Source: Paracoccaceae bacterium (GTDB taxonomy: Bacteria; Pseudomonadota; Alphaproteobacteria; Rhodobacterales; Rhodobacteraceae). Taken from it: a stretch of DNA of 32,899 nt. The notes beneath the pieces were generated by a model. It was not told where the DNA came from. It saw only the letters and a program-made list of their open reading frames with translations, and made no database searches. The stretch spans positions 1 to 32,899 of the forward strand of contig WFTU01000370.1 in NCBI GenBank assembly GCA_015485375.1, read 5' to 3'. Positions within the stretch are counted from its first letter, which is position 1. The number at the start of each line of letters is the position of its first letter. The position numbers were made by a program, and so were the translations under genes. Positions 8,842-18,048 of the stretch are shown here, piece by piece.

Positions 8842-10449
8842 TTGGGCAAAGATCTAAGAAACTGGAACCCGGAAGACGAGGAGTTTTGGAACTCGACCGG
8901 TAAGTCCATCGCCACACGCAACCTGTGGATTTCCATTCCCAGCCTGCTGGCCGGCTTCGCTGTCTGGCTTTACTGGGGCATTATCACGGTGCAGATGATC
9001 AACCTCGACTTCGGCTTTGCCAAGTCGGACCTGTTCACGCTTTCGGCTATCGCCGGTCTGACAGGCGCGACGCTGCGTATTCCGTCCACCTTCTTTATCC
9101 GCATCGCGGGCGGGCGCAACACGATCGTGTTCACCACCGCGCTGCTGATCATTCCGGCGCTCGGCACCGGTATCGCGCTGTCCAATCCGGATACGCCGTT
9201 CTGGACCTTCCAGCTGCTGGCGCTGCTCTCCGGTATCGGGGGCGGTAACTTCGCCTCCTCCATGTCCAACATCAGCTTCTTCTTTCCGAAAAAGAAACTG
9301 GGCTATGCGCTGGGCATGAACGCCGGTCTTGGCAACTTCGGTGTGACGACGATGCAGATCGTTATCCCGCTGGTGATGACATTCGCCCTGTTCGGTGGCG
9401 AGGGCCGCGCGCTGGTCAATACCTCCGGCACGCTGATCGGCAAGATCGAAGCCGGCACCATCACCTACATCCAGAACGCCGGTTATGTCTGGCTGCTGCT
9501 GCTGGTGCCGCTGATGTTCATCGGCTGGTGGGGTATGAACAACATCCGTGACGAGCATGTCTCGCCGGACATCCCCAACCCGCTTGGTGCCTTCTCGATC
9601 ATCACCGGTATGCTGCTGATCGGTTTTGTAACCGCTACTTTCGGTCTGTGGCTGATGCTGCCCGAAAGCGTAAGCGGCTCCGGCTTCGGCGTCTCCAAAT
9701 GGATCGTGCTGCCGATCGTTATCGCGCTGACCGTGTTCCTGCTGAAAATGATCCCCGGCGAAGTCGGCAAAAACCTGACCCGCCAGTACAAGATCTTCGG
9801 CAACAAACACACATGGGCGATGACCATCATCTACACCATGACCTTTGGTTCCTTCATCGGCTACTCGGCCGCCTTCGCACTGACCATCAAGGTTGTGTTC
9901 GGCTTCCAGCACCTGATGGTGGATGGTGTGATGACGCATGACACGGTGAACCCCAACGGCCCCTCGGCCCTGATGTTCGCCTGGATGGGCCCCTTCATCG
10001 GCGCCCTGATCCGTCCGGTCGGCGGTATCATTGCCGATAAAATGGGCGGCGCCAAAGTGACCCAGATCATCTCGGTCGCCATGGTCGCCTCGGCTGTTGC
10101 ACTGGCCTTCCTGCTGCAGAAAGCCTATGCCTCGCCGACACCCGAAACCCTGTTCCTGCCGTTCATGATCCTGTTCCTGATCCTGTTCACAGCAACCGGT
10201 ATCGGCAACGGCTCCACGTTCCGCACCATCGGTATCGTGTTCAACAAGGAGCAGGCCGGACCGGTTCTCGGCTGGACCTCGGCTGTGGCTGCCTACGGTG
10301 CTTTCATCATCCCGAAAGTATTCGGCGAGGAACTGGGTTCGGGTCATCCCGAATACGCCCTCTACGGTTTCGCGATCTTCTACGCGGTTTGTATTGCCAT
10401 CAACTGGTGGTTCTACCTGCGCCCCAATGCGTATGTGAAAAACCCGTAA
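8842..10449 (+). CDS. narK2: NarK2-type MFS nitrate/nitrite antiporter
   Basis: MFS with NISFFFPKKKLGYALGMNAGLGNFGVTTMQ and GIGNGSTFRTIGIVF nitrate-signature regions; directly upstream of narG. Start at 8842 appears to be TTG after AAAGGAGAAGAAC. Confidence 0.88.
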   Translation: MGKDLRNWNPEDEEFWNSTGKSIATRNLWISIPSLLAGFAVWLYWGIITVQMINLDFGFAKSDLFTLSAIAGLTGATLRIPSTFFIRIAGGRNTIVFTTALLIIPALGTGIALSNPDTPFWTFQLLALLSGIGGGNFASSMSNISFFFPKKKLGYALGMNAGLGNFGVTTMQIVIPLVMTFALFGGEGRALVNTSGTLIGKIEAGTITYIQNAGYVWLLLLVPLMFIGWWGMNNIRDEHVSPDIPNPLGAFSIITGMLLIGFVTATFGLWLMLPESVSGSGFGVSKWIVLPIVIALTVFLLKMIPGEVGKNLTRQYKIFGNKHTWAMTIIYTMTFGSFIGYSAAFALTIKVVFGFQHLMVDGVMTHDTVNPNGPSALMFAWMGPFIGALIRPVGGIIADKMGGAKVTQIISVAMVASAVALAFLLQKAYASPTPETLFLPFMILFLILFTATGIGNGSTFRTIGIVFNKEQAGPVLGWTSAVAAYGAFIIPKVFGEELGSGHPEYALYGFAIFYAVCIAINWWFYLRPNAYVKNP

Positions 10450-10463
10450 GTTTCGCGAATACA

Positions 10464-10499
10464 GGTGCCAGCGTTTTGTCCCCTCTTTTCGCTGGCACC
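10464..10499 (+). other. Intercistronic inverted repeat narK2-narG
   Basis: GGTGCCAGCG-N16-CGCTGGCACC: perfect 10 bp stem with pyrimidine-rich loop ttttgtcccctctttt. Confidence 0.6.
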
Positions 10500-10522
10500 C
10501 CCTATACAAATGGAGAGAAAAC

Positions 10523-13500
10523 ATGAGCCATCTACTGGACAGGCTGAATTTCCTGAAAAGCAACAGCGTCGGGACATTCGCGGACGGTCACGGTAATACG
10601 ACCAACGAGAACCGCGACTGGGAAGACGTCTATCGCAACCGCTGGCGCCACGACAAGATCGTGCGTTCGACCCACGGGGTGAACTGCACCGGTTCCTGTA
10701 GCTGGAAGATCTATGTGAAATCCGGCATCGTGACCTGGGAAACCCAGCAGACGGACTACCCGCGCACCCGCGCCGGCATGCCGAACCACGAGCCGCGCGG
10801 CTGTGCCCGTGGCGCTTCCTACAGCTGGTATCTCTACTCCGCCAACCGGGTGAAAACCCCGCTGATCCGCTCGCGGCTGCTGAAAAGCTATCGCCGCATG
10901 CGCGAGGCCAACTCTCCGATCGAGGCCTGGACCAAGCTCCAGAACGACCCGATCCTGCGCGCCGACTATGTGAAGTCGCGCGGCAAGGGCGGGTTCGTGC
11001 GCGCCGACTGGGAAGAAGCCACCGAGATCATCGCGGCCGCCAACGCCTATACCGCCAAAACCTACGGTCCCGACCGTGTCTTCGGGTTCTCTCCTATCCC
11101 GGCGATGTCCATGGTTTCCTATGCGGCCGGCTCGCGCTATCTGTCGCTGCTCGGCGGTACCTGCATGAGCTTCTACGACTGGTATTGCGATTTGCCGCCC
11201 GCCTCTCCGATGACATGGGGCGAGCAGACCGACGTGCCGGAATCGGCCGACTGGTATAACGCCGGCTTCCTGCTGCTCTGGGGCTCCAACGTGCCGCAGA
11301 CCCGCACGCCGGATGCGCATTTCTATACCGAGGCCCGCTATCGCGGCACCAAATCCGCCGTGATCTCCCCCGACTATTCCGAGGCCGCAAAATTCGGCGA
11401 TATCTGGCTGGCCCCGAAACAGGGCACGGACAGCGCGCTGGCCATGGCCATGGGTCATGTGATCCTGCGCGAATTCCACCTCGACCGGCAGTCCGAATAT
11501 TTCACCGATTACGGCCGCAAGTATTCCGACATGCCGATGCTGGTGCGTCTGGAAGAAAAAGACGGCAAGCTGGTGCCGGGGCGTCTGCTGCGTGCGGACG
11601 ACCTCGACGACAAGCTGGGTGAAAAGGACAATCCGGAATGGAAAACCATCGGCATCGACAAGGCTTCCGATGATCTGGTGGTTCCCAACGGTTCTGTCGG
11701 CTTCCGCTGGGACGGAAGCGCCCACTGGAACCTCGAGGAACAGGCCGCCGGCAAGGATACCGACCTGCGCCTGTCGCTGATCCTCGAAGAGGACCACGAC
11801 GAGATTGTCGGCGTCGATTTCCCGTATTTCGGTGGCGAGGCCTCCGAGAATTTCGTCAAATGCGACCATCCCGACATCCTGACCCGCAACATTCCGGCCA
11901 AGAAGATCAAGCTGGCCGACGGCGAGGCCTATGTGGCCACGGTCTTCGACCTGTTCTGCGCCAACTACGGTCTCGATCGGGGTCTGGGCGGCGAGAATGT
12001 CGCCAGCGACTATGGCGACGACACGCCGTTCACCCCCGCATGGGCCGAGAAAATCACCGGCGTTCCGCGTGACCAGATCATCACCGTTGCCCGCGAATTC
12101 GCCTCCAATGCGGAGAAAACCGAAGGCAAGTCGATGGTCATCCTCGGGGCCGGTCTCAACCACTGGTACCACATGGATATGAACTACCGCGGTATCATCA
12201 ACATGTTGGTGATGTGCGGTTGTATCGGCAAATCCGGTGGTGGCTGGAGCCACTACGTCGGGCAGGAAAAACTGCGCCCGCAAACCGGCTGGCAGCCGCT
12301 GGCCTTCGCGCTCGATTGGGCGCGCCCGCCGCGGCACATGAACTCCACCTCGGCGTGGTATGCCCACACCGACCAGTGGCGTTACGAGACGCTGGCCTCC
12401 GACGAGATCCTGTCCCCGACCGCGCCGGAAGGCGACTGGAAGGATGCCAGCCTGATCGACTACAACATCCGCGCCGAGCGCATGGGCTGGCTGCCCTCCG
12501 CGCCCTCGCTGAAAACCAACCCGCTCGAAGTGGCGAAAGCCGCGAAAGAGGCCGGGGTGGACGTGAAGGACTATCTGGCCGACAAGCTGACCAAGGGCGA
12601 GATCGAGATGTCCTGCGAGGATCCGGATGCACCGGAAAACTGGCCGCGCAACCTGTTTGTGTGGCGCTCCAACCTGCTCGGGTCTTCGGGCAAGGGGCAC
12701 GAGTATTTCCTCAAGCACCTGCTCGGCACCGATCATGGTGTTCTGGGCAAGGATCTGGGCGAGGAAGGCCGCCAGAAACCGATCGAGGCCAAATGGCACG
12801 ACGAAAGCACCGAGGGCAAACTGGACCTGCTGGTCACTATCGACTTCCGCATGTCCACCACGGCCGTCTATTCCGATATCGTGCTGCCGACGGCATCGTG
12901 GTATGAAAAGGACGACCTCAACACCTCGGACATGCACCCGTTCATCCACCCGCTGCAGGCAGCGGTCGATCCGGCCTACGAAAGCCGCTCGGACTGGGAG
13001 ATTTTCAAATCCATCGCGAAGAAATTCTCCGAAGTGGTGCCGGGCTATCTGGGCGAGGAAACCGATGTTGTCTCGCTTCCGCTCCTGCATGACACCCCTG
13101 CGGAAATCGCGCAGGACCAGGTCAAGGACTGGAAGAAAGGCGAATGCGAGCTGATCCCCGGCAAGACGGCCCCGAACTTCGTGGCTGTTCAGCGCGACTA
13201 CCCCAACCTCTACAAACGCTTCACCTCCGTGGGGCCGCTGATGGAGAAAGTCGGCAACGGCGGCAAGGGGATCGCATGGGATACCAAGGTGGAAATGCAC
13301 CACCTCAAGGATCTGAACGGCGTCGTGACCGAGGAGGGGCCGACCAAAGGCCTCGCCAAGCTCGACACCGCCATCGACGCGGCCGAGATGATCCTGATGC
13401 TGGCACCCGAAACCAACGGCGAAGTGGCCGTGAAAGCCTGGGAGGAACTCTCCAAGGCCACGGGTCGCGAGCATGCGCATCTGGCTCTGCCGAAAGAGGA

Positions 13501-14263
13501 TGAAAAAATCCGCTTCCGCGATATTGCCGCACAGCCGCGCAAGATCATCTCCTCGCCCACATGGTCGGGCATCGAATCCGAGGAGGTCTGCTACAACGCC
13601 GGCTACACCAACGTCCACGAGCTGATCCCGTGGCGCACCCTGACGGGCCGCCAGCAGCTCTATCAGGACCACCTGTGGATGCGCGCCTTCGGCGAGGGCT
13701 TCTGCACCTACCGTCCGCCGGTCGATCTGAAAACGATCAATGCGACCGTCAACACGGCAGAGCAGAACAACGAGCCGCATGTGCTGCTGAACTTCATCAC
13801 GCCGCACCAGAAATGGGGTATCCATTCCACCTACTCGGACAACCTGTTGATGCTGACGCTGAACCGCGGCGGTCCGGTGGTCTGGATGTCCGAAGTGGAC
13901 GCCAAGAAAGCCAATCTCGTCGATAACGACTGGGTAGAGGCCTACAACGTCAACGGTGCCCTCGTAGCCCGTGTGGTCGTCTCGCAGCGCATGAAAGAGG
14001 GAACCCTCTACATGTATCACGCACAAGAGAAGATCGTGAACGTGCCGGGCTCGCAGCAGACAGGCCTGCGCGGCGGGATCCACAACTCGGTCACCCGCAC
14101 CACGCTGAAACCGACGCATATGATTGGTGGCTACGCCCAGCAATCCTACGGTTTCAACTACTACGGCACCGTCGGCTCGAACCGCGACGAATTCGTGATC
14201 GTGCGTAAACTAACCAAGGTTGACTGGCTCGACGAGCCGGCAAAAGCAGGAGGGCAGAGCTAA
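10523..14263 (+). CDS. narG: Respiratory nitrate reductase alpha subunit
   Basis: 1246 aa; TFADGHGNTTNENRDWEDVYRNRWRHDKIVRSTHGVNCTGSCSWKIYVKSGIVTWETQQTDYPRTR closely matches remembered NarG N-termini, including the FS0 Fe-S ligands. Confidence 0.98.
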   Translation: MSHLLDRLNFLKSNSVGTFADGHGNTTNENRDWEDVYRNRWRHDKIVRSTHGVNCTGSCSWKIYVKSGIVTWETQQTDYPRTRAGMPNHEPRGCARGASYSWYLYSANRVKTPLIRSRLLKSYRRMREANSPIEAWTKLQNDPILRADYVKSRGKGGFVRADWEEATEIIAAANAYTAKTYGPDRVFGFSPIPAMSMVSYAAGSRYLSLLGGTCMSFYDWYCDLPPASPMTWGEQTDVPESADWYNAGFLLLWGSNVPQTRTPDAHFYTEARYRGTKSAVISPDYSEAAKFGDIWLAPKQGTDSALAMAMGHVILREFHLDRQSEYFTDYGRKYSDMPMLVRLEEKDGKLVPGRLLRADDLDDKLGEKDNPEWKTIGIDKASDDLVVPNGSVGFRWDGSAHWNLEEQAAGKDTDLRLSLILEEDHDEIVGVDFPYFGGEASENFVKCDHPDILTRNIPAKKIKLADGEAYVATVFDLFCANYGLDRGLGGENVASDYGDDTPFTPAWAEKITGVPRDQIITVAREFASNAEKTEGKSMVILGAGLNHWYHMDMNYRGIINMLVMCGCIGKSGGGWSHYVGQEKLRPQTGWQPLAFALDWARPPRHMNSTSAWYAHTDQWRYETLASDEILSPTAPEGDWKDASLIDYNIRAERMGWLPSAPSLKTNPLEVAKAAKEAGVDVKDYLADKLTKGEIEMSCEDPDAPENWPRNLFVWRSNLLGSSGKGHEYFLKHLLGTDHGVLGKDLGEEGRQKPIEAKWHDESTEGKLDLLVTIDFRMSTTAVYSDIVLPTASWYEKDDLNTSDMHPFIHPLQAAVDPAYESRSDWEIFKSIAKKFSEVVPGYLGEETDVVSLPLLHDTPAEIAQDQVKDWKKGECELIPGKTAPNFVAVQRDYPNLYKRFTSVGPLMEKVGNGGKGIAWDTKVEMHHLKDLNGVVTEEGPTKGLAKLDTAIDAAEMILMLAPETNGEVAVKAWEELSKATGREHAHLALPKEDEKIRFRDIAAQPRKIISSPTWSGIESEEVCYNAGYTNVHELIPWRTLTGRQQLYQDHLWMRAFGEGFCTYRPPVDLKTINATVNTAEQNNEPHVLLNFITPHQKWGIHSTYSDNLLMLTLNRGGPVVWMSEVDAKKANLVDNDWVEAYNVNGALVARVVVSQRMKEGTLYMYHAQEKIVNVPGSQQTGLRGGIHNSVTRTTLKPTHMIGGYAQQSYGFNYYGTVGSNRDEFVIVRKLTKVDWLDEPAKAGGQS

Positions 14264-15780
14264 TGAAAGTTCGTGCACAAATAGGCATGGTGCTGAACCT
14301 CGATAAATGTATCGGGTGCCATACATGCTCCGTCACTTGTAAAAACGTCTGGACCAGCCGCGACGGCGTCGAATACGCCTGGTTCAACAACGTCGAGACC
14401 AAACCCGGTATCGGTTACCCCAAGGACTGGGAGAACCAGAAGCGCTGGAACGGCGGCTGGGTTCGCGACAAGAACGGCAAGATCCAGCCCAAACAGGGCG
14501 CGAAATGGCGGATTCTGGCGAATATCTTCGGCAATCCGAACATGCCGGAAATCGACGATTTCTATGAACCGTTCGATTTCGACTATGACCACCTGAAATC
14601 GGCACCGGAAATGGATGCCTTCCCGACAGCGCGTCCGCGCTCGAAAGTCTCCGGCGAACGCATGGAGAAAATCGAGTGGGGTCCGAACTGGGAGGAAATC
14701 CTCGGCGGCGAATTCGAGAAACGCTCGAAGGATTACAACTTCGAGGGCGTGCAGAAGGAAATCTATGGCGAGTATGAAAATACTTTCATGATGTATCTGC
14801 CGCGCCTGTGCGAGCACTGCCTCAACCCCGCCTGCGCCGCATCCTGCCCCTCGGGCGCGATCTACAAGCGCGACGAGGACGGGATCGTGCTGATCGACCA
14901 GGAAAAATGCCGCGGCTGGCGCATGTGTGTGTCGGGCTGTCCCTACAAGAAGATCTACTACAACTGGGAAAGCGGCAAATCGGAAAAATGCACCTTCTGC
15001 TACCCGCGTATCGAAAGCGGCCTGCCGACGGTCTGTTCCGAAACCTGCGTCGGGCGCATCCGCTACCTTGGCGTGATGCTCTATGACGCCGACAAGATCG
15101 AGGAAGCAGCATCGGTCAATGGCGAGCAGGATCTCTATGATGCCCAGCTCGGCGTGTTCCTTGACCCGAACGACCCCGAAGTGCAGGCCGCCGCGCGTCG
15201 CGACGGTGTGCCGGAGGACTGGATCGACTCGGCCAGGAACTCTCCGGTGTGGAAAATGGCGATGGACTGGAAGATTGCCTTCCCGCTGCATCCCGAATAC
15301 CGCACCCTGCCGATGGTCTGGTATATCCCGCCGCTCAGCCCGATCCAGAATGCAGCCGAGGCCGGTATGATCGGTGTCGATAACGAGATGCCGGACGTGA
15401 AATCGCTCCGCATTCCGGTGCGCTATCTGGCGAACATGCTGACAGCCGGAGACGAGGCCCCCGTGGTCACGGCGCTGGAACGGATGCTGGCCATGCGTGG
15501 CTACATGCGCACCAAAACCATCGACGGTGTGATCGATCTGGAAATTGCAAAACGTGTCGGCCTCGACGCGCTGCAGATCGAGGACATGTATAACATCATG
15601 TCGATCGCCAACTACGAGGATCGTTTCGTGGTGCCGACCACCCACCGCGAGGTGGTGGAAGACGCCTACGACCTGCGCGGCGGCTGCGGCTTTACCGACG
15701 GGAACGGCTGCTCCACCGGCTCGAACGGCGGCAAGCTGTTCGGTTCGCGCAAATTCGTAACCCCGACGGAGGCGTTCTGA
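14263..15780 (+). CDS. narH: Respiratory nitrate reductase beta subunit
   Basis: Fe-S motifs CIGCHTCSVTCKNVW, CEHCLNPACAASCPSGAIYKR, CRGWRMCVSGCPYKK and CTFCYPRIESGLPTVCSETC; overlaps narG by 1 nt. Confidence 0.98.
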   Translation: MKVRAQIGMVLNLDKCIGCHTCSVTCKNVWTSRDGVEYAWFNNVETKPGIGYPKDWENQKRWNGGWVRDKNGKIQPKQGAKWRILANIFGNPNMPEIDDFYEPFDFDYDHLKSAPEMDAFPTARPRSKVSGERMEKIEWGPNWEEILGGEFEKRSKDYNFEGVQKEIYGEYENTFMMYLPRLCEHCLNPACAASCPSGAIYKRDEDGIVLIDQEKCRGWRMCVSGCPYKKIYYNWESGKSEKCTFCYPRIESGLPTVCSETCVGRIRYLGVMLYDADKIEEAASVNGEQDLYDAQLGVFLDPNDPEVQAAARRDGVPEDWIDSARNSPVWKMAMDWKIAFPLHPEYRTLPMVWYIPPLSPIQNAAEAGMIGVDNEMPDVKSLRIPVRYLANMLTAGDEAPVVTALERMLAMRGYMRTKTIDGVIDLEIAKRVGLDALQIEDMYNIMSIANYEDRFVVPTTHREVVEDAYDLRGGCGFTDGNGCSTGSNGGKLFGSRKFVTPTEAF

Positions 15781-16496
15781 TGGCTGTCACCTACAAGGCC
15801 CTCTCGGCGCTGCTTTCCTATCCTTCCGAGGATCTGAAAGCGGCCACGGGCGAGATCCGTCAGGTTCTCAACGACGAAAAACTGCTTTCAGCGTCCGCGC
15901 TGGAGGCCATCGAGCCGCTGCTGGCCGATTTCGAGACGATGGACGTCTACGAGCTGCAGGAACGCTTTGTGCTTCTGTTCGACCGCTCGCGCACCCTGTC
16001 GCTCAACCTGTTCGAGCATGTGCATGGTGAAAGCCGCGAGCGTGGTCCAGCCATGGTCGATCTGCTGGAAACCTACCGCGCAGGCGGGTTCGAGCTGGTC
16101 AGCACCGAACTGCCCGACCATCTGCCGATTCTGCTGGAATTCCTGTCAACACAGCCCGCCGGCGAAGCGCTCGGCATCCTCGAGGATGCCGGGCACATCA
16201 TCGCGGCACTGGCCGAACGCCTGAACCGGCGTGAAAGCCCCTACGCCGCGGTGCTGGCCGGACTGGCAGAGCTGGCCGGCGAGGCAGCCTCCGGCGAACT
16301 GGTGCAGGAGCTCCTGAAAGTGGCCGACGACGATCCCGAGGATCTCGAGGCGCTCGACGAAATCTGGACCGAGGCCGAGATCACCTTCGGCCCCGATCCC
16401 AACGCAGGTTGCCCCGTGACACGGGATATCTTGGCAAATATGGACCCCATCCCGCCCAAAGCACAGCCCGATCCGGCTGTCGCCGTGCAGAAATAG
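15780..16496 (+). CDS. narJ: Nitrate reductase molybdenum cofactor assembly chaperone
   Basis: LLSYPSEDLKAA..LFDRSRTLSLNLFEHVHGESRERGPAMVDLLETYRAGG NarJ motif; position between narH and narI. Confidence 0.95.
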   Translation: MAVTYKALSALLSYPSEDLKAATGEIRQVLNDEKLLSASALEAIEPLLADFETMDVYELQERFVLLFDRSRTLSLNLFEHVHGESRERGPAMVDLLETYRAGGFELVSTELPDHLPILLEFLSTQPAGEALGILEDAGHIIAALAERLNRRESPYAAVLAGLAELAGEAASGELVQELLKVADDDPEDLEALDEIWTEAEITFGPDPNAGCPVTRDILANMDPIPPKAQPDPAVAVQK

Positions 16497-16505
16497 GAGG
16501 CGAAC

Positions 16506-17189
16506 ATGAACGAGTTTCTTTTCGGAATATATCCCTACATCGCGATGACCGTGCTGGTTGTCGGCAGCATTGCACGCTACGAGCGGGATCCCTTCACATG
16601 GAAATCCAGCTCCAGCCAGCTCTTGCGCCGCAAGCAGCTGATCATGGGGTCGGTCCTGTTCCACCTCGGCGTTCTGGCCATCTTCGGCGGCCATTTCGTC
16701 GGCCTGCTGACACCGCTGTCCATCTGGCATGCGCTTGGCGTGACACCGGCGGCCAAGCAGATCATCGCGATCTCGCTCGGCGGGGTTGCCGGTCTGTCCA
16801 TGCTGACCGGCGCGCTGATGCTGGCGCACCGCCGCCTGTTCGACCCGCGCATCCGCGCCACCAGCTCCTTCGCCGATACGGCGATCCTGCTGATCCTGAT
16901 CGCGCAGGTGACCCTTGGCCTGATGACCATCTTCGTCAGCCTCGGCCATCTGGATGGTGAGGAAATGACCAAGTTCATGCGCTGGGCACAGGGTATCTTT
17001 ACCTTCAACCCCGAGTCGGCCAGCTATATCGCGGATACGAACATCCTGTTCAAACTGCATATTTTCCTTGGCCTGACCATCTTCGTGATCTTCCCGTTCA
17101 CACGGCTGGTGCATATGCTCTCGGTTCCGGTGCGCTACCTCTGGCGTCCGGGCTACCAGATCGTGCGCACGCGCAAGACCAAAGCCTGA
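16506..17189 (+). CDS. narI: Respiratory nitrate reductase gamma (b-type cytochrome) subunit
   Basis: 227 aa membrane protein; GSIARYERDPFTWKSSSSQLL.. and LFKLHIFLGLTIFVIFPFTRLVHMLSVPVRYLWRPGYQIVR are NarI-like. Confidence 0.96.
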   Translation: MNEFLFGIYPYIAMTVLVVGSIARYERDPFTWKSSSSQLLRRKQLIMGSVLFHLGVLAIFGGHFVGLLTPLSIWHALGVTPAAKQIIAISLGGVAGLSMLTGALMLAHRRLFDPRIRATSSFADTAILLILIAQVTLGLMTIFVSLGHLDGEEMTKFMRWAQGIFTFNPESASYIADTNILFKLHIFLGLTIFVIFPFTRLVHMLSVPVRYLWRPGYQIVRTRKTKA

Positions 17190-17208
17190 GCGGCAAGGAG
17201 AACAGGAC

Positions 17209-18015
17209 ATGACACCCCTGATGCCTGACGTCACCGTCAACGGTGAGACAATCCCCTCGGCAGCCATCGCTGCCGAGGCCCAGAACCACAACGCACCGCA
17301 GGACAAGCCCGGCTGGGCGTGGAAAGCGGCCGCGCGGGCAATGGCCATTCGTGCCCTGCTGTTGCAGGAAGGAAAACGGCTCGGTCTTGAAGCCGAGGCG
17401 CAGGAGATCGCGCCCGGCAAGCTGGAAACCGACGACGAGGCCATGGTGCGCTCCGTGCTGGAAGCGCTGATCGAACCGGCGCAGGTGACGGAGGCGCATT
17501 GCCGTGCCTTCTATGACCGCGCACCGGAAAGTTTCCGCGCGCCGAGCCTGTTCCAGCCTGCGCATATTCTGTTTGCAGCCCGTCCCGAAGATGCGGAGGC
17601 ACGGGCCGTGGCCCTGCAGAATGCGCAAAAGGCTTTGGAGGAGGTGACCAGGAACCCCAAATCCTTCGCCAAGGTCGCCAAGGCGCAGTCCGATTGTCCA
17701 TCCAAGGACAATGGCGGTATGCTCGGCCAGATCGGGAGCGGCGATACGGTGCCGGAGTTCGAGGCCGTTCTGGATATTCTGGCAGCCGGAGAAATCCACC
17801 CCGAGCCGGTAGAAACCCGTTTCGGCGTGCATATCATTCGCATGGATGAAAAAGCCGAAGGCGCGATTCTGCCTTTCGAGGCGGTTGAACCCCAGATCCG
17901 CGAGAAGCTGGAGCAGGTTGCCTGGGCCAAGGCGGCGCAGAAACTGACCCGTGATCTTGTGGAAAATGCCGAAATCTCCGGCATTGATTTTGCGACCGGG
18001 AACAAGGCCGCCTGA
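17209..18015 (+). CDS. Parvulin-type (PpiC/NifM-like) peptidyl-prolyl cis-trans isomerase
   Basis: Rotamase core FQPAHILFAA..AKAQSDCPSKDNGGMLGQIGSGDTVPEFEAVLD..VETRFGVHIIRMDEK; no evident signal peptide; immediately downstream of narI. Confidence 0.85.
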   Translation: MTPLMPDVTVNGETIPSAAIAAEAQNHNAPQDKPGWAWKAAARAMAIRALLLQEGKRLGLEAEAQEIAPGKLETDDEAMVRSVLEALIEPAQVTEAHCRAFYDRAPESFRAPSLFQPAHILFAARPEDAEARAVALQNAQKALEEVTRNPKSFAKVAKAQSDCPSKDNGGMLGQIGSGDTVPEFEAVLDILAAGEIHPEPVETRFGVHIIRMDEKAEGAILPFEAVEPQIREKLEQVAWAKAAQKLTRDLVENAEISGIDFATGNKAA

Positions 18016-18020
18016 TGTGC

Positions 18021-18042
18021 TCGGCCCGCGGATGCGGGCCGA
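18021..18042. terminator. Hairpin between convergent ppiC-like gene and tpa (possible terminator)
   Basis: TCGGCCCGC-ggat-GCGGGCCGA perfect 9 bp stem in the 33 nt convergent gap; no T-tract. Confidence 0.5.
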
Positions 18043-18048
18043 ACGCAC

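Noticed and set aside
8854-10563. 569 aa antisense ORF opposite narK2
   Set aside because: Charged Asp/Arg/His-rich shadow of a hydrophobic transporter frame; no domain evidence.
10532-14143. 1203 aa antisense ORF opposite narG
   Set aside because: Product is Arg/His/Gly-rich with no recognisable domain; long antisense frames are a usual by-product of codon bias in GC-rich genes, and narG is unambiguous.
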